From assembly GCF_030704535.1 (NCBI RefSeq), contig NC_081815.1, forward strand, positions 2,743,001 through 2,807,000: a stretch of 64,000 nt of DNA, written 5' to 3'. Position 1 is the first letter of the stretch. Each line of letters starts with the position of its first letter. Made by a program: the position numbers and the translations under genes. Under the pieces are notes generated by a model. That model ran no database searches, was not told the origin of the DNA, and saw only the letters and a list, made by a program, of their open reading frames with translations. Positions 35,401 to 47,783 of the stretch are shown here, piece by piece. The DNA comes from Vitis vinifera (taxonomy: Eukaryota; Streptophyta; Magnoliopsida; Vitales; Vitaceae).

Positions 35401-38400
35401 TAAACAGTAACATTCCCTACAGGAAATTAGATCGTACTTTTCATCACCCTGTGACAGCTTTGCCAATGGACCAACAACAGCATCAAACTTTTCCTTTGTT
35501 AAAACAGCACACACCACATCACCCATAGCAACTGCACTAAAAGAGCCAATATTTTCACCAAGAAGTGCCCATTCACCAAAATAGCTTCCCTCAGTCTTCA
35601 CTACAAACTCTGTACTGCTTTCTGTATCATCATCCTGCTTTTGATTGTCAGATACAAGGCTCCCGAAGCTTGGACTCCTTATTGAGTCTGGATCAAAAGT
35701 GATTCTCACTTGTCCCTTTTGGATGATATACAAAGCAACAGGACCCTCATTCTGCAAGCACAAGCTGGAAAAAGTTAACGAAAAAAAATAATAACACATA
35801 TTAAATGGAATATGTTTTTGGATAGAGTAAGTTTACTTTGTCAACTATAGTTTGCCCATCAGAGAAGGACACTTCAGAAAGAGAATCTGCAATGTGGCTC
35901 AACTGTAAGATTGTCAACCTTGAAAGAAGATCTACTGACCGAAGCAACTTCAAGGATGACAAATTTGAAAATTCAGACATCAAAATTCCTCGAAAATCTT
36001 CTCTTTTCAAAGCCCAAAGAGTTCCATTTGTCACAGCACGAACAGATGCCTGTAGCGGTTTGTTATACCTGAAATACCACATATCCCCAAAAAAGGACAT
36101 GCACAGACAGAGAGGAAAGGAGGACAAAAAGAAGTAGTAAGAATAAATAGGACCACACTGATTACCAAGAAAAGTTTAACTGGACAGTTTTTACATATGT
36201 CATGGAACTGCACCAACTTTCCAGGAAATTATACCCCTAACAAGATTGTGCAACCCACAAATGCACAAATGTAACAACATCAGAAATATTGTACTCAAAA
36301 AGCTTGTGCAATCATTAATAAAATCTAGCAGTTTTTGACAATGTGTTCACAATTGTGTTATTTTGATTATTTCTGAACCTATTCAAAAAGTGCTTGCAAA
36401 GTCTACAACTTTTTACAAGTTTCATTGAATTGAAATTGGCTCAATAATTATAATTATTTGTTCACTAATCCAGTTTATAGTTATTTAATTTTTAATGAAC
36501 TAAAATACCAACTTGTTGAAAATTGATGAGCCAATCCATTTTTAACAAAAATGAAATTGTCATTTAAACCCAGCATGAAGGAGTGAAATGATAACTCACA
36601 TGAGTGCCAGCTCGCCAAAGGATGATAACTTTTCAGCTGTATACTGTTGCAGAACCCTAGTCACCTCGCCATTTTTTTCTTCCTGTTATCCATAATATCT
36701 TGTTAACACCAATATCAAAAAACAAAAATAATAATAATAATAATCTAACCTCCAAAATGTACAACTGGAAAACTAGAAGATAATTGAATTGATCAAGGAT
36801 GATTATCAAGGTAGCCTTTATATTAGTTCTGAAATGGTTTGAACAACAATAAGAAGAAACTGATGGCGTTACACAAATTAGTAAATCTGAAGTTGCATCA
36901 AATAACAAAAGTTAGAACCTGGGTTGCCAAGACCTCAAATTCTCCACTGCCAACAACATAAAAGCAGTCACCTTCACCACCCTGCAAAAGACAAAATCAA
37001 TTACATTTCTGCAGCTATGAATACGACTGTAGTTAAAAATTGCATTTACATAAACAGTCCTTAATTTCTGGCATGCGAAGCCTGCAGACCTGAGGTTCAG
37101 CATACTAAAAATAAACCTCTAAGTCAAGCAGCATTAGCCTACCCATGTGCATGAGAATATAAACTAGAAAAGTGGTGGCGAATATGTATTTGCAGCTTTG
37201 ATAAAGGTTCTCATCACCAATTATGTCCACCACATACTCAGAACTTGAATGGAAATCTGTTTATGGTTACAATTTATAAATCTCCTATCAGAGACACAAA
37301 TAAAATATATTCAGGTTAATTATTTAATTCCTTCTGCTTAAAATTCTTGTTTCTTAATGCTTTTAGTAGTTTAAAGATAGAAATAGTATGTCTGTAAATT
37401 GTAATTGTTACTTCTTTTCTAGAGATTATGCTCAACTTGGATGAACTTTGATCCATATCTGCCACTGATACACATACACACAATATCCAGGTTATGCACA
37501 ACAGTTGAAGAACTCTACTCAATTATAAATTTAAAAAGATTAAAGAGAAGAAGGGAAGGGGGAAAGACAGACAGACAGAGAGACAGAGAGCTAGCCTGTT
37601 TCACTACAACATCCCCTGATTGAACTTCAACTCGTTGCATGCAATCCAACAAGACATGGCACTGAGAGTCAGTAAGCTTCCTGAATAGGAAATGGTCATG
37701 CAATGCCCGCTCAATGTGTGCCTGTGACATATGTGAATAAAATTGCTAACCACAAATGTATGGGATAAGGACTCATTGTAAGATAAACTTGTTCCAGTCT
37801 TCTCTTCATATAAAATTGTGTCAAAAGCAATATTTATAATAGAAAAAGGTTTACCTCTTCTTCCCATGTCTTCCTGTGAGCTGGAGATGGAGGAACCCAA
37901 ATTTGACCATTCTCCAGAGAACTTTCAATGGCACGAAGACGTGCCCGTGATAAATCATGCCTTACCCGATGATTCCTAGAATTCCAGCTCAAGGTTGAAG
38001 GAGATTCAGATCCTGTTACTTCCACGACTTGTGGAACAGGAGGTCTTGAAATAGCACCAGGATTTGCTGATTGTCCAACATCAGGCTGATGAAAGAAGAC
38101 AAAATCAGTTGACTGAACTCACAAAAAATATATAAATAATAAACAAATGATCATGTGAAGCACAATATAAATCAGATAAAAGACAATAGACAGAGCAAAA
38201 CAAGCCCTCACATCAGTTAGCCCATTAATATGCACAACTATCACAGTAATGTCATCTGTGCGAGTTTCATACTGTAGCCAAAGCCGATAAGATTCAGCAA
38301 CAATTGCAGCACAAGCATCACGGGGATCCTTAAACTTTGTAACCTGGAAATTCAGTAACAAAATCAGGAACACAATTATAAACATGAGAAGAGGCACTAT

Positions 38401-41400
38401 ATCTGCCAATGCAATTTCTATTCAGAGATGGAAATATAAGGGAGTGAGAATTAACACAAGTTGAACTGCAGTTATTTTTCTCTCTTCAGAGATGGAATTT
38501 AAAAGCAATGGATTCTCTGCAAAAGGAAGCAAGGGCTAATCAATTTACTAAGTTGAAACTGGATAGCTGCTGAACAGCTAGGAAAATCATTGGGTCTAAA
38601 AGAACTAGAGCATCTAAGCTGTCACTGTTATGATACTGAGGAGACAAGAAATAAGTTCACAATGCCAGTCATAACTCTCTGAATAGCTTGCTGGCAAAAG
38701 CCAAGGCTCTTACCATGCACACATGTAGGTGCATGCCACAAACAGCAAAGCATCATACTCCCCCTATAATAAGCACTTAGCATGGAAGAGCCTATTTGAC
38801 TCCATCATAGGCTTCACCCTCAAAATGTGGCAAAGCATGTCACAATGATCAGATCCTTAGCTCTTGCTACTGCCATGTTTCATGTTCTAAAGTTTGATCA
38901 TCTCTATCATGTCCTTTCCTCAGTAATATAACATGATTTTTTAAACTTAAGCTATAGTTTTGTAGGCCCTTTGTTTTCTGGTCTGTAATTACTTGGTTTG
39001 AACGTAATGACCTTGTTAGTCGCTATTTTCCACTTTCATTTTAGAATCAGAAATAATCATTCCATTGCACTTAATTAGTGAGTACAAACAAGGATAAGAA
39101 ATCCTTCCAAGAACACAATCTGCTGTACAATATCAAAAAAAGCTAACTGCACAGTTGAAGATTGTCATAAAAACAATCCAAAATATTATTCAATATAACT
39201 AACTAAAGGTAAAAGAAAATCCAGTAAAAAAGAAACCAAAATACATTAAAAAAGAAACCAAATATTGTCCCAATGATTTGCTAAAAGATTCACCATATAA
39301 CTGGTCAAGCTAGGACCCTAACAAAAGGAACAACCCAACTCTAAAGTAATATAGAAAATTTGACAAAGCCAACCATCAAACTTCCGTCGCCATCCTTTTT
39401 CCTTAGGCAACTAAGATATGACTATGGCAAATCCCCCTCCACCAATAGATTGGAAAGATCAAAATTTAGCCTAGAAAGGCCCTCCGATACGGATAAAATC
39501 TCAGCCCTGATAGAGCAACCCTCTTCAGTAGGTGTAGAAAAAAGCTCTCACCATTGTACCAAAATGACCCCTAAGCAATCCTCCAATTTCTAGTTGTCCT
39601 CAGTGACTCAAAGAACACCAACCAAAATTTAACTTGGCAAAACTCACTAGTGGTGATGATAATACAAGAAGTGTCTTCTCCACTAACCTCAACTTGCACA
39701 TTAGATTCTAATCTAGCAATATAAGGGCCACATAAGGGTCTGCAAAGGCTTCATTAATAAAATCAGAATGATGAGAAAAAAAAAAAACTAAGTTTCAAAC
39801 TGCCTCCAAATTCCTTCATATATCATAAGAATCCTGTATTCAATCAATTAATTCAAATCAATTTGAAGCTAGCAATACACTAAAGAGTCATGCCTCCATG
39901 AAGTCTTTTAAAACCCTTGAACGAAATTATCACCATCCCCACCATGCTTATGGATGGAACCCTTTCAATCTAAGCAAGTCAAACAACTAATGTCATAATG
40001 ACAATGCTATCAAGCTATGTAAGAGACAATCAACTCATTCTCCAGTCCCCTTCCACATGATACACCACTTTAACTAGAGTGTTTTGCATGGCCTCTTTAA
40101 CCAGAGCAAATCATTGACATTAACCTACTCATTTTCCAAAATCCACACCAAAGGCCTCTCTACTTTTGATTGGGCTCTAGATTTCTAAACCAATTTTATG
40201 AGGATAATGGGAATCGAGTTGTGTAGAAGTAACGAAAGCCTTAAAGAATGAACTAACTAAGAAAAAATCTGAGGAATCTATCAAAAGAAAAAAAAACCTA
40301 AGAATAAATGTGAGGAAACCAAAAACTAAAATCTCACATTAGGAACAATGAACGATAAATAAACAACTAAAGCAAACACAAAAATAACAATTTCCTCAAT
40401 CTTTTGATTTAAAAGGTTGAAGAGAAAATTGAAATTTCAAAACCAAGGAAGAGAAATCACAGCCCTAAAGAGATTTGGGTATTGGATAAGAAAATGTTGA
40501 TTGATTACCTTCCAAACATCGTTATGAAAACGAATTTTTGCACCATCCGCACAAAATAACAAGTAGGACAAAAAGACAGAAAATTTATTTAATAGCCTTC
40601 CAAGGGCAACAACATGACCACCTAACAACCATGTTAGTATAACATCTAGTAGAATGTGGCCAATAGGTACTCAAGATGACCTTGTGCCCTATATATATAT
40701 ATGCACCACTTTCCCAAAAGAGCTTTATTTCTCAAGGATACCCTCAACACTATAAACCCATTCCCTCTCAGGCTAACAAACTGGTCCAAACCCATGAGAT
40801 GATCACTCTTTCCTTTTACAATCCCGAACAAAGAAAAACCTTTTGCAACCTCTCTATCCTAGGAGCCACTTTGACCAAAGTCCTAAACATAGATAGGAAA
40901 TTAAGGTAAAATGGAACAAATATTACTAAACAAGAATTATTCTACCACCTACTGACAAGTAGGCTTTCTTCCAACTATCAAAACATCAAGAAATCCTATC
41001 CAAAATTGAATCCCAGCAAGAAACAGCTCTAGGGTCCCCTTCAAAGGAAGACCCAAATAACAAGGAGCCAATAAAAGACACTACATTCTAAAAGGATAGA
41101 CAATTAAAGAACTTAGCCCTAACTAACATTGATACCTAATAGGATGCTCTTATCTAGATTTTTCTTAAGCCCTGAAAAATGTCAAATCACCAATAAAATT
41201 GGTTCAAGACATTGTGTGAAATCTGATCTATTTCTTGAAGAAAAAAATGATATCAATAGTAGACCATAAATGAGTCACCCATATTCTACTTGCACCCACC
41301 ATAAAGCCCTCTAAGATACCACATTCTCCCACTCTCATCATTAAGATACCACAATGGCAATAACGATAAAAAGAAAGAATGAAAATGGATTGCCCTATCT

Positions 41401-44400
41401 TAAACCCCTATTAGATGTCTTAACCCATTTTTAAAGCATCCACTTACTAGCATAAAAACTCATTGATGACAAGCATCCACAAATCCATGATCTCCATCTC
41501 TACCTAAAACCTTTATTTCTAATGAATGATTGAAAACTCTCAATCCACATAACCATAACCTTAATCAAAATCAATATTAAAAACAATCCCTCCTCCTAAA
41601 CATCTTTTATCATCCAACACTTCATTCAAATTTATCTAATATTGGTAAAGGCTTCTTGAGAAAGATGAATGATCTCATACAAATCCTCATGTAAACACTA
41701 AAACATCAACTTAGCCATGATTTGGCTCCTTTCGCGCACTAAAGCAGTGAAAATGGTATTAATGCTCTTATTAACTACTCCACTATCATAGGATTCAACA
41801 AACCTCCTCGATTGTGTTAAAGCAATCATATACAATGCTAAAGTAAAAACCATTTGGGTTTGGTGCCTTTTCCTTCTCCACATGAAAGATCACTTCTCCT
41901 ATTTCCTATTTCTAAGAGAGGTCACTCCAAACTACTAAATGGGAGATAGTCTATACATTCTAAACATCACAAATCCTCATTGATTAATTGTAAAGTTTAC
42001 CAGGAAAAATCAAAATCTCTTTTGAGATACTATGTTGGTCATCCAACATCACACCTTCCTTAATCACTAAATTTGATCAACTTTCCCTTCTTCCATTAGC
42101 CATCATGTCGGAGCACTTGGAATTGAAGTCCTCCTCCTTGGCATATTTTACTCTAGTTTGCTAGCTCCAATGCAACACTTCCCAAAAAACAATTGTTCCA
42201 ACTCCACTTTCTCAAGGGATCTTATAGGTTGCTAATTCATTACTCCAAGGCTCTCCTCCTTGAAGGAATTTACCATGGCAATTTCCCTAATGAAAGCTAT
42301 CTTTCTTTTCCTAATATTCTCAAGAGCTATCTTATTTTACCATTTCAATTTTGCTTTAATGTCTTATTGTCTCTTCATAAACCTATGACCTTCCCAATCC
42401 ACACCTTGAAACTCTCTCCATCAAGTACCCATACAATCTTTGAAATCAAGGTAAAGCAACCACATGTTTTCCAACCTAACTAGAGTTAGCCCTCACTTCA
42501 AAAGATTGATATCTAATCCCATTTAGGAAAAAAGTAATTTTTTATCAAACAAAGAACTTTTGCAAATTGACCAAGTGAAAGTGGCATTTCTACGAAGGGA
42601 ATCAACTAACTCGCACTCCCTAATTTCTAGTAAAACAAGATCACCCCTGATGCACTCTCCCAAGGTGATCCAATAACTCATTCCCACAACTCCTTTATAA
42701 GCATGAGAGCATTTGAGACAAAAACCTTTAGACAAGTGACCCGGCTGCCAAAAATAAAAAATTGAAAATTAAAATTTCTTTTACTATTTGAAGAAAGTAT
42801 GACTAAAACTAAAGAGGACCCTAAAACCATCTTGATGCACAAAAATATCCTAAAATATAGTGACCTTGTTCCACTTGTAGAGAATCTAATGCATCTTAAT
42901 TTTTAATTCAGTGAGGAGGGAAGACTTTTTTAGGGGCTTAGATAGGAAGGAATTGGATAAATCTATATCATCAATATGTTCCCAATAAATTATCATGTCC
43001 GGAGGTTGAATATTTGAGATTAACTAAATTACCTGTACGACTTGATATCACTTCAGTTGTGAAACATGCAACAACTATTTTGAAGCCTTGGTTAATCATT
43101 CCCCTGTCAAAATAGAGATGATGACTTCAAAGAGGCCATACCACTACTTAGTGTGACTGAGAACCTCACATTTTAGTTATTCATTGAGCTGGATGACTAT
43201 CAAATGCTACAAAATCGTGAATAAAACTTGGATGTTGATGTATCATGTTTCTTATCGATGGATACTTTTACTATAAAGTTTTACTTGTAGAAAATAATTT
43301 AGTTTGAGTTTTCAAGTGTATAAGTATAAGAACAACCTTTACATAAATTCCATGTTTCATAAAATTTTCTTGTAACTACAAATTATTACATGAAACCAAG
43401 AAAAGAAAAGAAAAAAGAAAGAAGGGCCTCCCATTTACTCTTCCTGACAAGATTCCAACTTCATCCTATAAGAAGAACCCACAAGTATCCAAAGAGCTAA
43501 AATTAGTATGCTAGGCAACCAAGGCAAATCAAAAGGAATCTGCATGCCTCAAGGGCTCTCAAGTAAAAGAAACCTGGCCACACATACCAAAAATACCTCA
43601 AACATTCTAATGTATTATGTTTTTTATAGGCAATCAGAAACATTAATCAAGAGCACCTAACAAAAATAGGCAGTGCAACCCCAGCAAAAGTAGGGGCGCA
43701 ACCCTAGTACACCAAGAATATACAAAGAGCACGAAAACAAACAAATAATGAAATATATATAAAGTTAATAATGCTTGAGTGAGACCCACTGGCTGGTTAG
43801 GTTGTATTTTACAAAAGAAAATCTTTTTTCTAGGTGGATTGTCAAATAAAAGAAAAAATCAATAAATAAAAAACATTTAATAGAAGTTATTATGAAATAA
43901 TTTATATTTTGTACTCATATAAATTATGTAACAAATATAAAATGTTACTAATTATGTTATCTCAATGCACCAAATCCTTTCCAGCCAAGTCATAGTATTC
44001 TTAAATTTGACAGTTGCATGGATTGAATGCCTAGACCCACACCAGCACCAAACCCATATGATATAGCACATTATGTATTTTGAAATCAGGAACTCAAAAA
44101 GAGTGTCAAACAAAATTTGTATCAACCCTACACAAGGAATATGTTTCCCAATATCATACTCTTTTGATTTATAAATGTGAGCCCAGTGAGATCAAACGGT
44201 ATTATCTATCAGGAAGTAATAATCGCGCAATCAAACAGGATTTGTTCCTATGGGGGAAGAAATTCACACTCCAAAACATCTCAAAGCCACCGACATGCTA
44301 GACCAAGAACAACAAATGATTTGTATACCTGAATTATTCCAGTTATGGATTTAGGCCATCATTTATGCAATTCATCACAAGATTCTAAATTGATCACCAG

Positions 44401-45617
44401 GGTTCAGAAAGAAAACTAAATATCATATTCAGCAAAAACATACAAATAAAAGACAACCTACAATCATAAGCATGGAACAAATGTAACTCTGAGAACTTTA
44501 GGCTTCAGTAACACTCAAATCAAATAAGCTAAAAATCACATTTTCACATAGATTATTGTAATAAGATAGAAGGATACCTTACCATGTCAACAACAGTTTG
44601 GCTGGAAAGGAACTCAAACACCCCATCGCTAGCTAGCACAAAGAAAGGATGATCTGGTGTGAGCTCCAGAACAACAATTTCAGGGTTAGCAACCACCCCA
44701 ATTGACTCAGCAATTGAATCGCCAATACTTCGGGTAAAAGCCGTGCCAGGATACATCCCATTGGGTACCCATAGTCTAGGAGGATCGCCATCATCCCCCT
44801 CTTCAGTGCCCCAACACTGCACATCTGGGTTCTTCAGCCCTTCTATCTGATCCAAAGTGAGGACCCTCGCTCCACAAAGCTTAACTCTTTCAAGTTCATC
44901 AGCCCGAAATGGTGTTTGATCAATTGATAAATCAACAGCCACAATTTCTTTCCCTTTTCTTTCTGCTATAACAGCTCTGGAATCCCCTGAGTTAGCAACA
45001 TATATAGTCCGACCACGAACCAATACTGTTATTGCAGTTGTGCCGCTCATGCTATCATCCAAACTATCAGCATGTAACTGTGAATTTGTCGTCAAGAATG
45101 CGGCATGGCATGCCTCAATTGCATCCATATGGAACCTACTATTCCTAAGCAAATTTTCACATAATTTTTGCTTCACAAACTGTGAGCACTGAGCACCGAA
45201 TTCTCCATGCCCATCAAAAACCCCAAAAAAATGATCGTCAGGGTTTGTCCCTAAAGGGGTGTGGATACAAAAACTGTCTTGGTTAGCTTTATCAAGAGCA
45301 TCAGGATAATATCCTCTCTGTGACAGAAACGAAAATCGTAATTCATAGTTTCCCGATGGAATTTTAACAGTTCGTGACCCATCATGGGGTAGAAACTGAG
45401 AAGAAACCCTAGAAAGCCTAGTGATGCCTACTTCAGAATCCCTAGTTAAACTCAACTGATTCAACTGATCTCTAATTTCCCCATCTTCCCCATCTGAAGA
45501 AGCAGGAGAGAACACGGGAAGCTCTGCACCTGCTCTCGCATTTTCAGTTTCTTTAACTCTTGCATGTCTTGGAGTACAAACCTCCCCAATACATGACCTC
45601 GAATAAACACACCCCAT
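32418..45617 (-). CDS. PP2C phosphatase, cyclic-nucleotide-binding and kinase-like fusion protein (At2g20050 type)
   Basis: Fifteen exons (45617-44583, 38343-38212, 38085-37855, 37721-37596, 36981-36919, 36682-36600, 36068-35837, 35751-35438, 34582-34483, 34388-34322, 34159-33882, 33765-33700, 33557-33436, 32926-32770, 32663-32418) join in frame to 1083 residues; the Arabidopsis orthologue has 1094. The start MGCVYSRS is an N-myristoylation and palmitoylation signal. A PP2C domain (about 94-390) keeps its metal-binding aspartates (FGVFDGHGEFG, LASDGVFEF, TRTDDITVIVV). Two cNMP-binding folds follow (about 475-740; FGELALMYNKP and YFGEWALLG), then an AGC-kinase-like fold (about 775-1040). The kinase keeps the ATP lysine (SLKRF, Lys801) and LAPEIV, but the HRD aspartate is Gly894 (YRGVSP), DFG is DFR (912-914) and the glycine loop is lost. 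Rice homologues have been reported as plant PKG. The exon 4 donor is GC. Confidence 0.93.
34718..35394. repeat. hAT-like MITE with a nested long-inverted-repeat element, in an intron
   Basis: The outer element has ends AGGTGGCATTTGGTAAACTT and, reversed, AGGGGATATTTGCTAAACCA, the same family as 11155-11706. Inside, 34820-34867 and 35102-35149 form a 48-bp inverted repeat with one mismatch, centred on CAGTGTCCATTTAGATACAC. All of it lies in the intron between exons 8 and 9 of the phosphatase-kinase gene, 43 bp from the exon 8 donor. Confidence 0.6.
39300..42960 (-). mobile_element. Decayed LINE (L1 clade, with RNase H) in the first intron of the phosphatase-kinase gene
   Basis: Read on the minus strand with frameshifts and stops ignored, this shows plant LINE order. 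An endonuclease-like block (NATFTWS, about 42600) comes first. Reverse transcriptase follows at 41150-41900, with SWICGCLSSMSF and then GLR-stop-GNPFSFFLF, the RT signature. Next come a post-RT block (YLSVGGRIILVNNICS; VSLRNKALLGKW, about 40700-41000) and a C-terminal RNase H block (GGLLRGHFGTMVRAFS; AEILSVSEGLS, 39450-39590). The catalytic YADD region (about 41240-41260) is broken by a stop. Ends are approximate and no target duplication was found. It lies in sense with the host gene. Confidence 0.8.
43618..43745 (-). repeat. LINE 3'-end/SINE-like fragment (copy 1)
   Basis: TTTTTTATAGGCAATCAGAAA leads into a GCGCAACCC-AGTACACCAAGAATATACAAAGAG stretch. A diverged relative lies at 53868-54060. 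The T-rich left end suggests a reversed poly(A) tail, hence minus orientation. Confidence 0.4.
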
Positions 45618-46440
45618 TACTGAGAATAAGAAATGGAGACAAACCCAGATGCTAGAATCACGCGAAAATTCATCAGGTTCAAGTCCAACAATCCCTCGAA
45701 ACTTAGAACAAAAAACAAAACACCGCGAACTCAATGCCCGTCCTCTGTTTCAAGGAGAACCCAGCCCAAATCCGAGCATTCCAACAAGGCAATTCCTGGG
45801 CGATTTCCGTACAAATTGAAGAGAAACTGCAAGAAAAATCGAGGGAAATGCATGAAAAAAAAAAAACTCTATCAGATTTCACTCAAGACCTTATCTTTAA
45901 CACTCCCCACTGAATCACAACCCGATACCTAATGATTCAAACCAAACAAAACCCAGAAAACCCCACAAATCATCACAAATAAATTTTACAAACTTTGATT
46001 GAACTCATCGAAATTTGCACAAATACATTCCCAATAACATCCTCGATCTACCTTGTGCACGGGCAGTCACAGTAACAAATCCAGAGCAGTCAAAAAACCC
46101 AATCAAACAATAAACAATTATTTATCTATAAACACATCGACAGAAAACCCGTGGATTTGAAAGACGCTTGATGACGAGAAAAGTCAATAAAAAAAGAAAA
46201 ACAAAAAAAGACAGAGTTGCAGAGAGAGAACAGAGTCACGCACCCAGATGAGATGACGTCCGTCTTAGCCAATCCCGATTCAGATAAAGGACGCCCAGTG
46301 CGTACTACGCCCCCATCACCACCCTCCCAACATAGAGAAAGAGAAATAGAGGAGGGAGAGAGAGACACGTCGTGGGTTGTAGAGGCGTTTGTGACTTGGT
46401 GGTGGGTAGAGTAGCAGAGAGAGTTCAGACTTCAGAGAGT
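45618..46440 (-). promoter_or_regulatory. 5' leader and promoter of the phosphatase-kinase gene
   Basis: The frame upstream of MGCVYSRS stays open for 39 more codons but starts with a non-ATG codon and lacks conservation, so I left it out. The far end (46340-46440) is rich in GAGA/TCTC, common in plant leaders. No TATA box is obvious. A leader intron is possible but not proven. Confidence 0.4.
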
Positions 46441-46994
46441 CGTTTGGAGAGACGTCTTACTCCCACCACTCCCCCTGCATGTGTGTAGGGAGACGCCCTG
46501 TCCCCCCTCCTCCACGCGCCATTCTCCTCTTCCTACCATAATCAATCAATCGATTCAAACCCAGAAAATATTTTCAAATATCTCTGGAAATCGGCAAATG
46601 GGCCCTTTTTTTTCCAATTAATTTCCAAAAAAAAAAATTAATTTTTTTTACAAATTTATAGAAAATAAAAATAAGAATAAAGGGTTAAGTCGTAAGTGAA
46701 AGGAAAAAGTGGAAACGAATTATTAGTGCCTTTGTTTTGATATGATATGAGATATTGAAATGAGTACACAAAGTAGATGTAAAGATGATGGCCGTCTCAA
46801 TATATTTTCAAAATCATTTTTATTTTTATTTAAATTATATACTAATATTAACTTCACAAATTGGAATATCTTGTCTATTTTTTAATATTAATAATGGTGA
46901 AATCAAATTTGTATTCTTTTTCATTTAGTTCTTGATGGTTAAGCTAGAAGCATATATATTTAAATTCACGATAAAAAAAATATAATATTAAAAT

Positions 46995-47690
46995 AATTGT
47001 TTTCAAAAATAATTTTGAGAATAGTTTTTTAAAATAGTTTAATTTTTATAAAACAAAAGTGTGTTTAGAAACTTAAAATATTTTTAACATCTTTTTTATA
47101 TTTTTAAATTTATTTTAAAAATAATTTTTATATGTAGTATTTCATTTTTAATTATTGTACATGTTTCTATAATTATATATTAAAATAGTTCTTAAAAAAT
47201 AAGAAAAAACAAAAAAAAAATTAAATTTTGTTTTTTAAAAAATACCTTGTTTTTTGTTTTTAATAATATAAAACATAAAATAATTTTTTATTGTCAAATA
47301 TGTTTCTTGTTATGAAATACGAAAACTGTTTTAATTGACAATTGTTTTTCAAAAATCGTTTTTTATTTTTAAAAAATGAAAAATACATTGACAATTAGAA
47401 ACCGTCTTTTATTTTTTGTTTTCAAAAATTTAAAAAAAATGGTATTTTCATATAAGATATTTTAATTATTTTTAGTTATTTTTATTTATTTTTTAAATAT
47501 TTTAAAATATAATTACAAAAACATACATATCAATTAAAAATAAGACATCGATATGAAAATTATTACTAAAATATATTTAAAAATATTAAAAATAAGTTAA
47601 AAATATTTCAAGTTTTATAATAAACTTTTATTTTATAAAATATTAGAAACTATTTTAAAAAATTATTTTAAAAAATAATTACTAAAGATA
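46995..47690. repeat. Large AT-rich inverted-repeat element (MITE-like)
   Basis: The left arm near 47000-47130 (AACTTAAAATATTTTTAAC then TTTTTAAATTTATTTTAAAA) is matched in reverse orientation by the right arm near 47560-47690. It can form a hairpin of roughly 100 bp or more per arm. Ends and target duplication are not resolved. Confidence 0.45.
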
Positions 47691-47756
47691 GACTTCATAA
47701 TTTAGAATATACATAGCGTTCCATCCATCTATATCCACTGAACATTTTTCGAGATC

Positions 47757-47783
47757 ATATATATATATATATATATATATATA
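47757..47783. repeat. (AT)n microsatellite
   Basis: About 13 AT units just outside the inverted-repeat element. Confidence 0.9.

Noticed and set aside
32418-45617. Separate kinase, cNMP-binding and PP2C genes
   Set aside because: All fifteen exons join in one frame and match one fused Arabidopsis protein of nearly identical length.
45618-45734. Upstream extension of the phosphatase-kinase protein
   Set aside because: Its 39 codons lack an ATG and conservation, and would destroy the MGC lipidation start shared with Arabidopsis.
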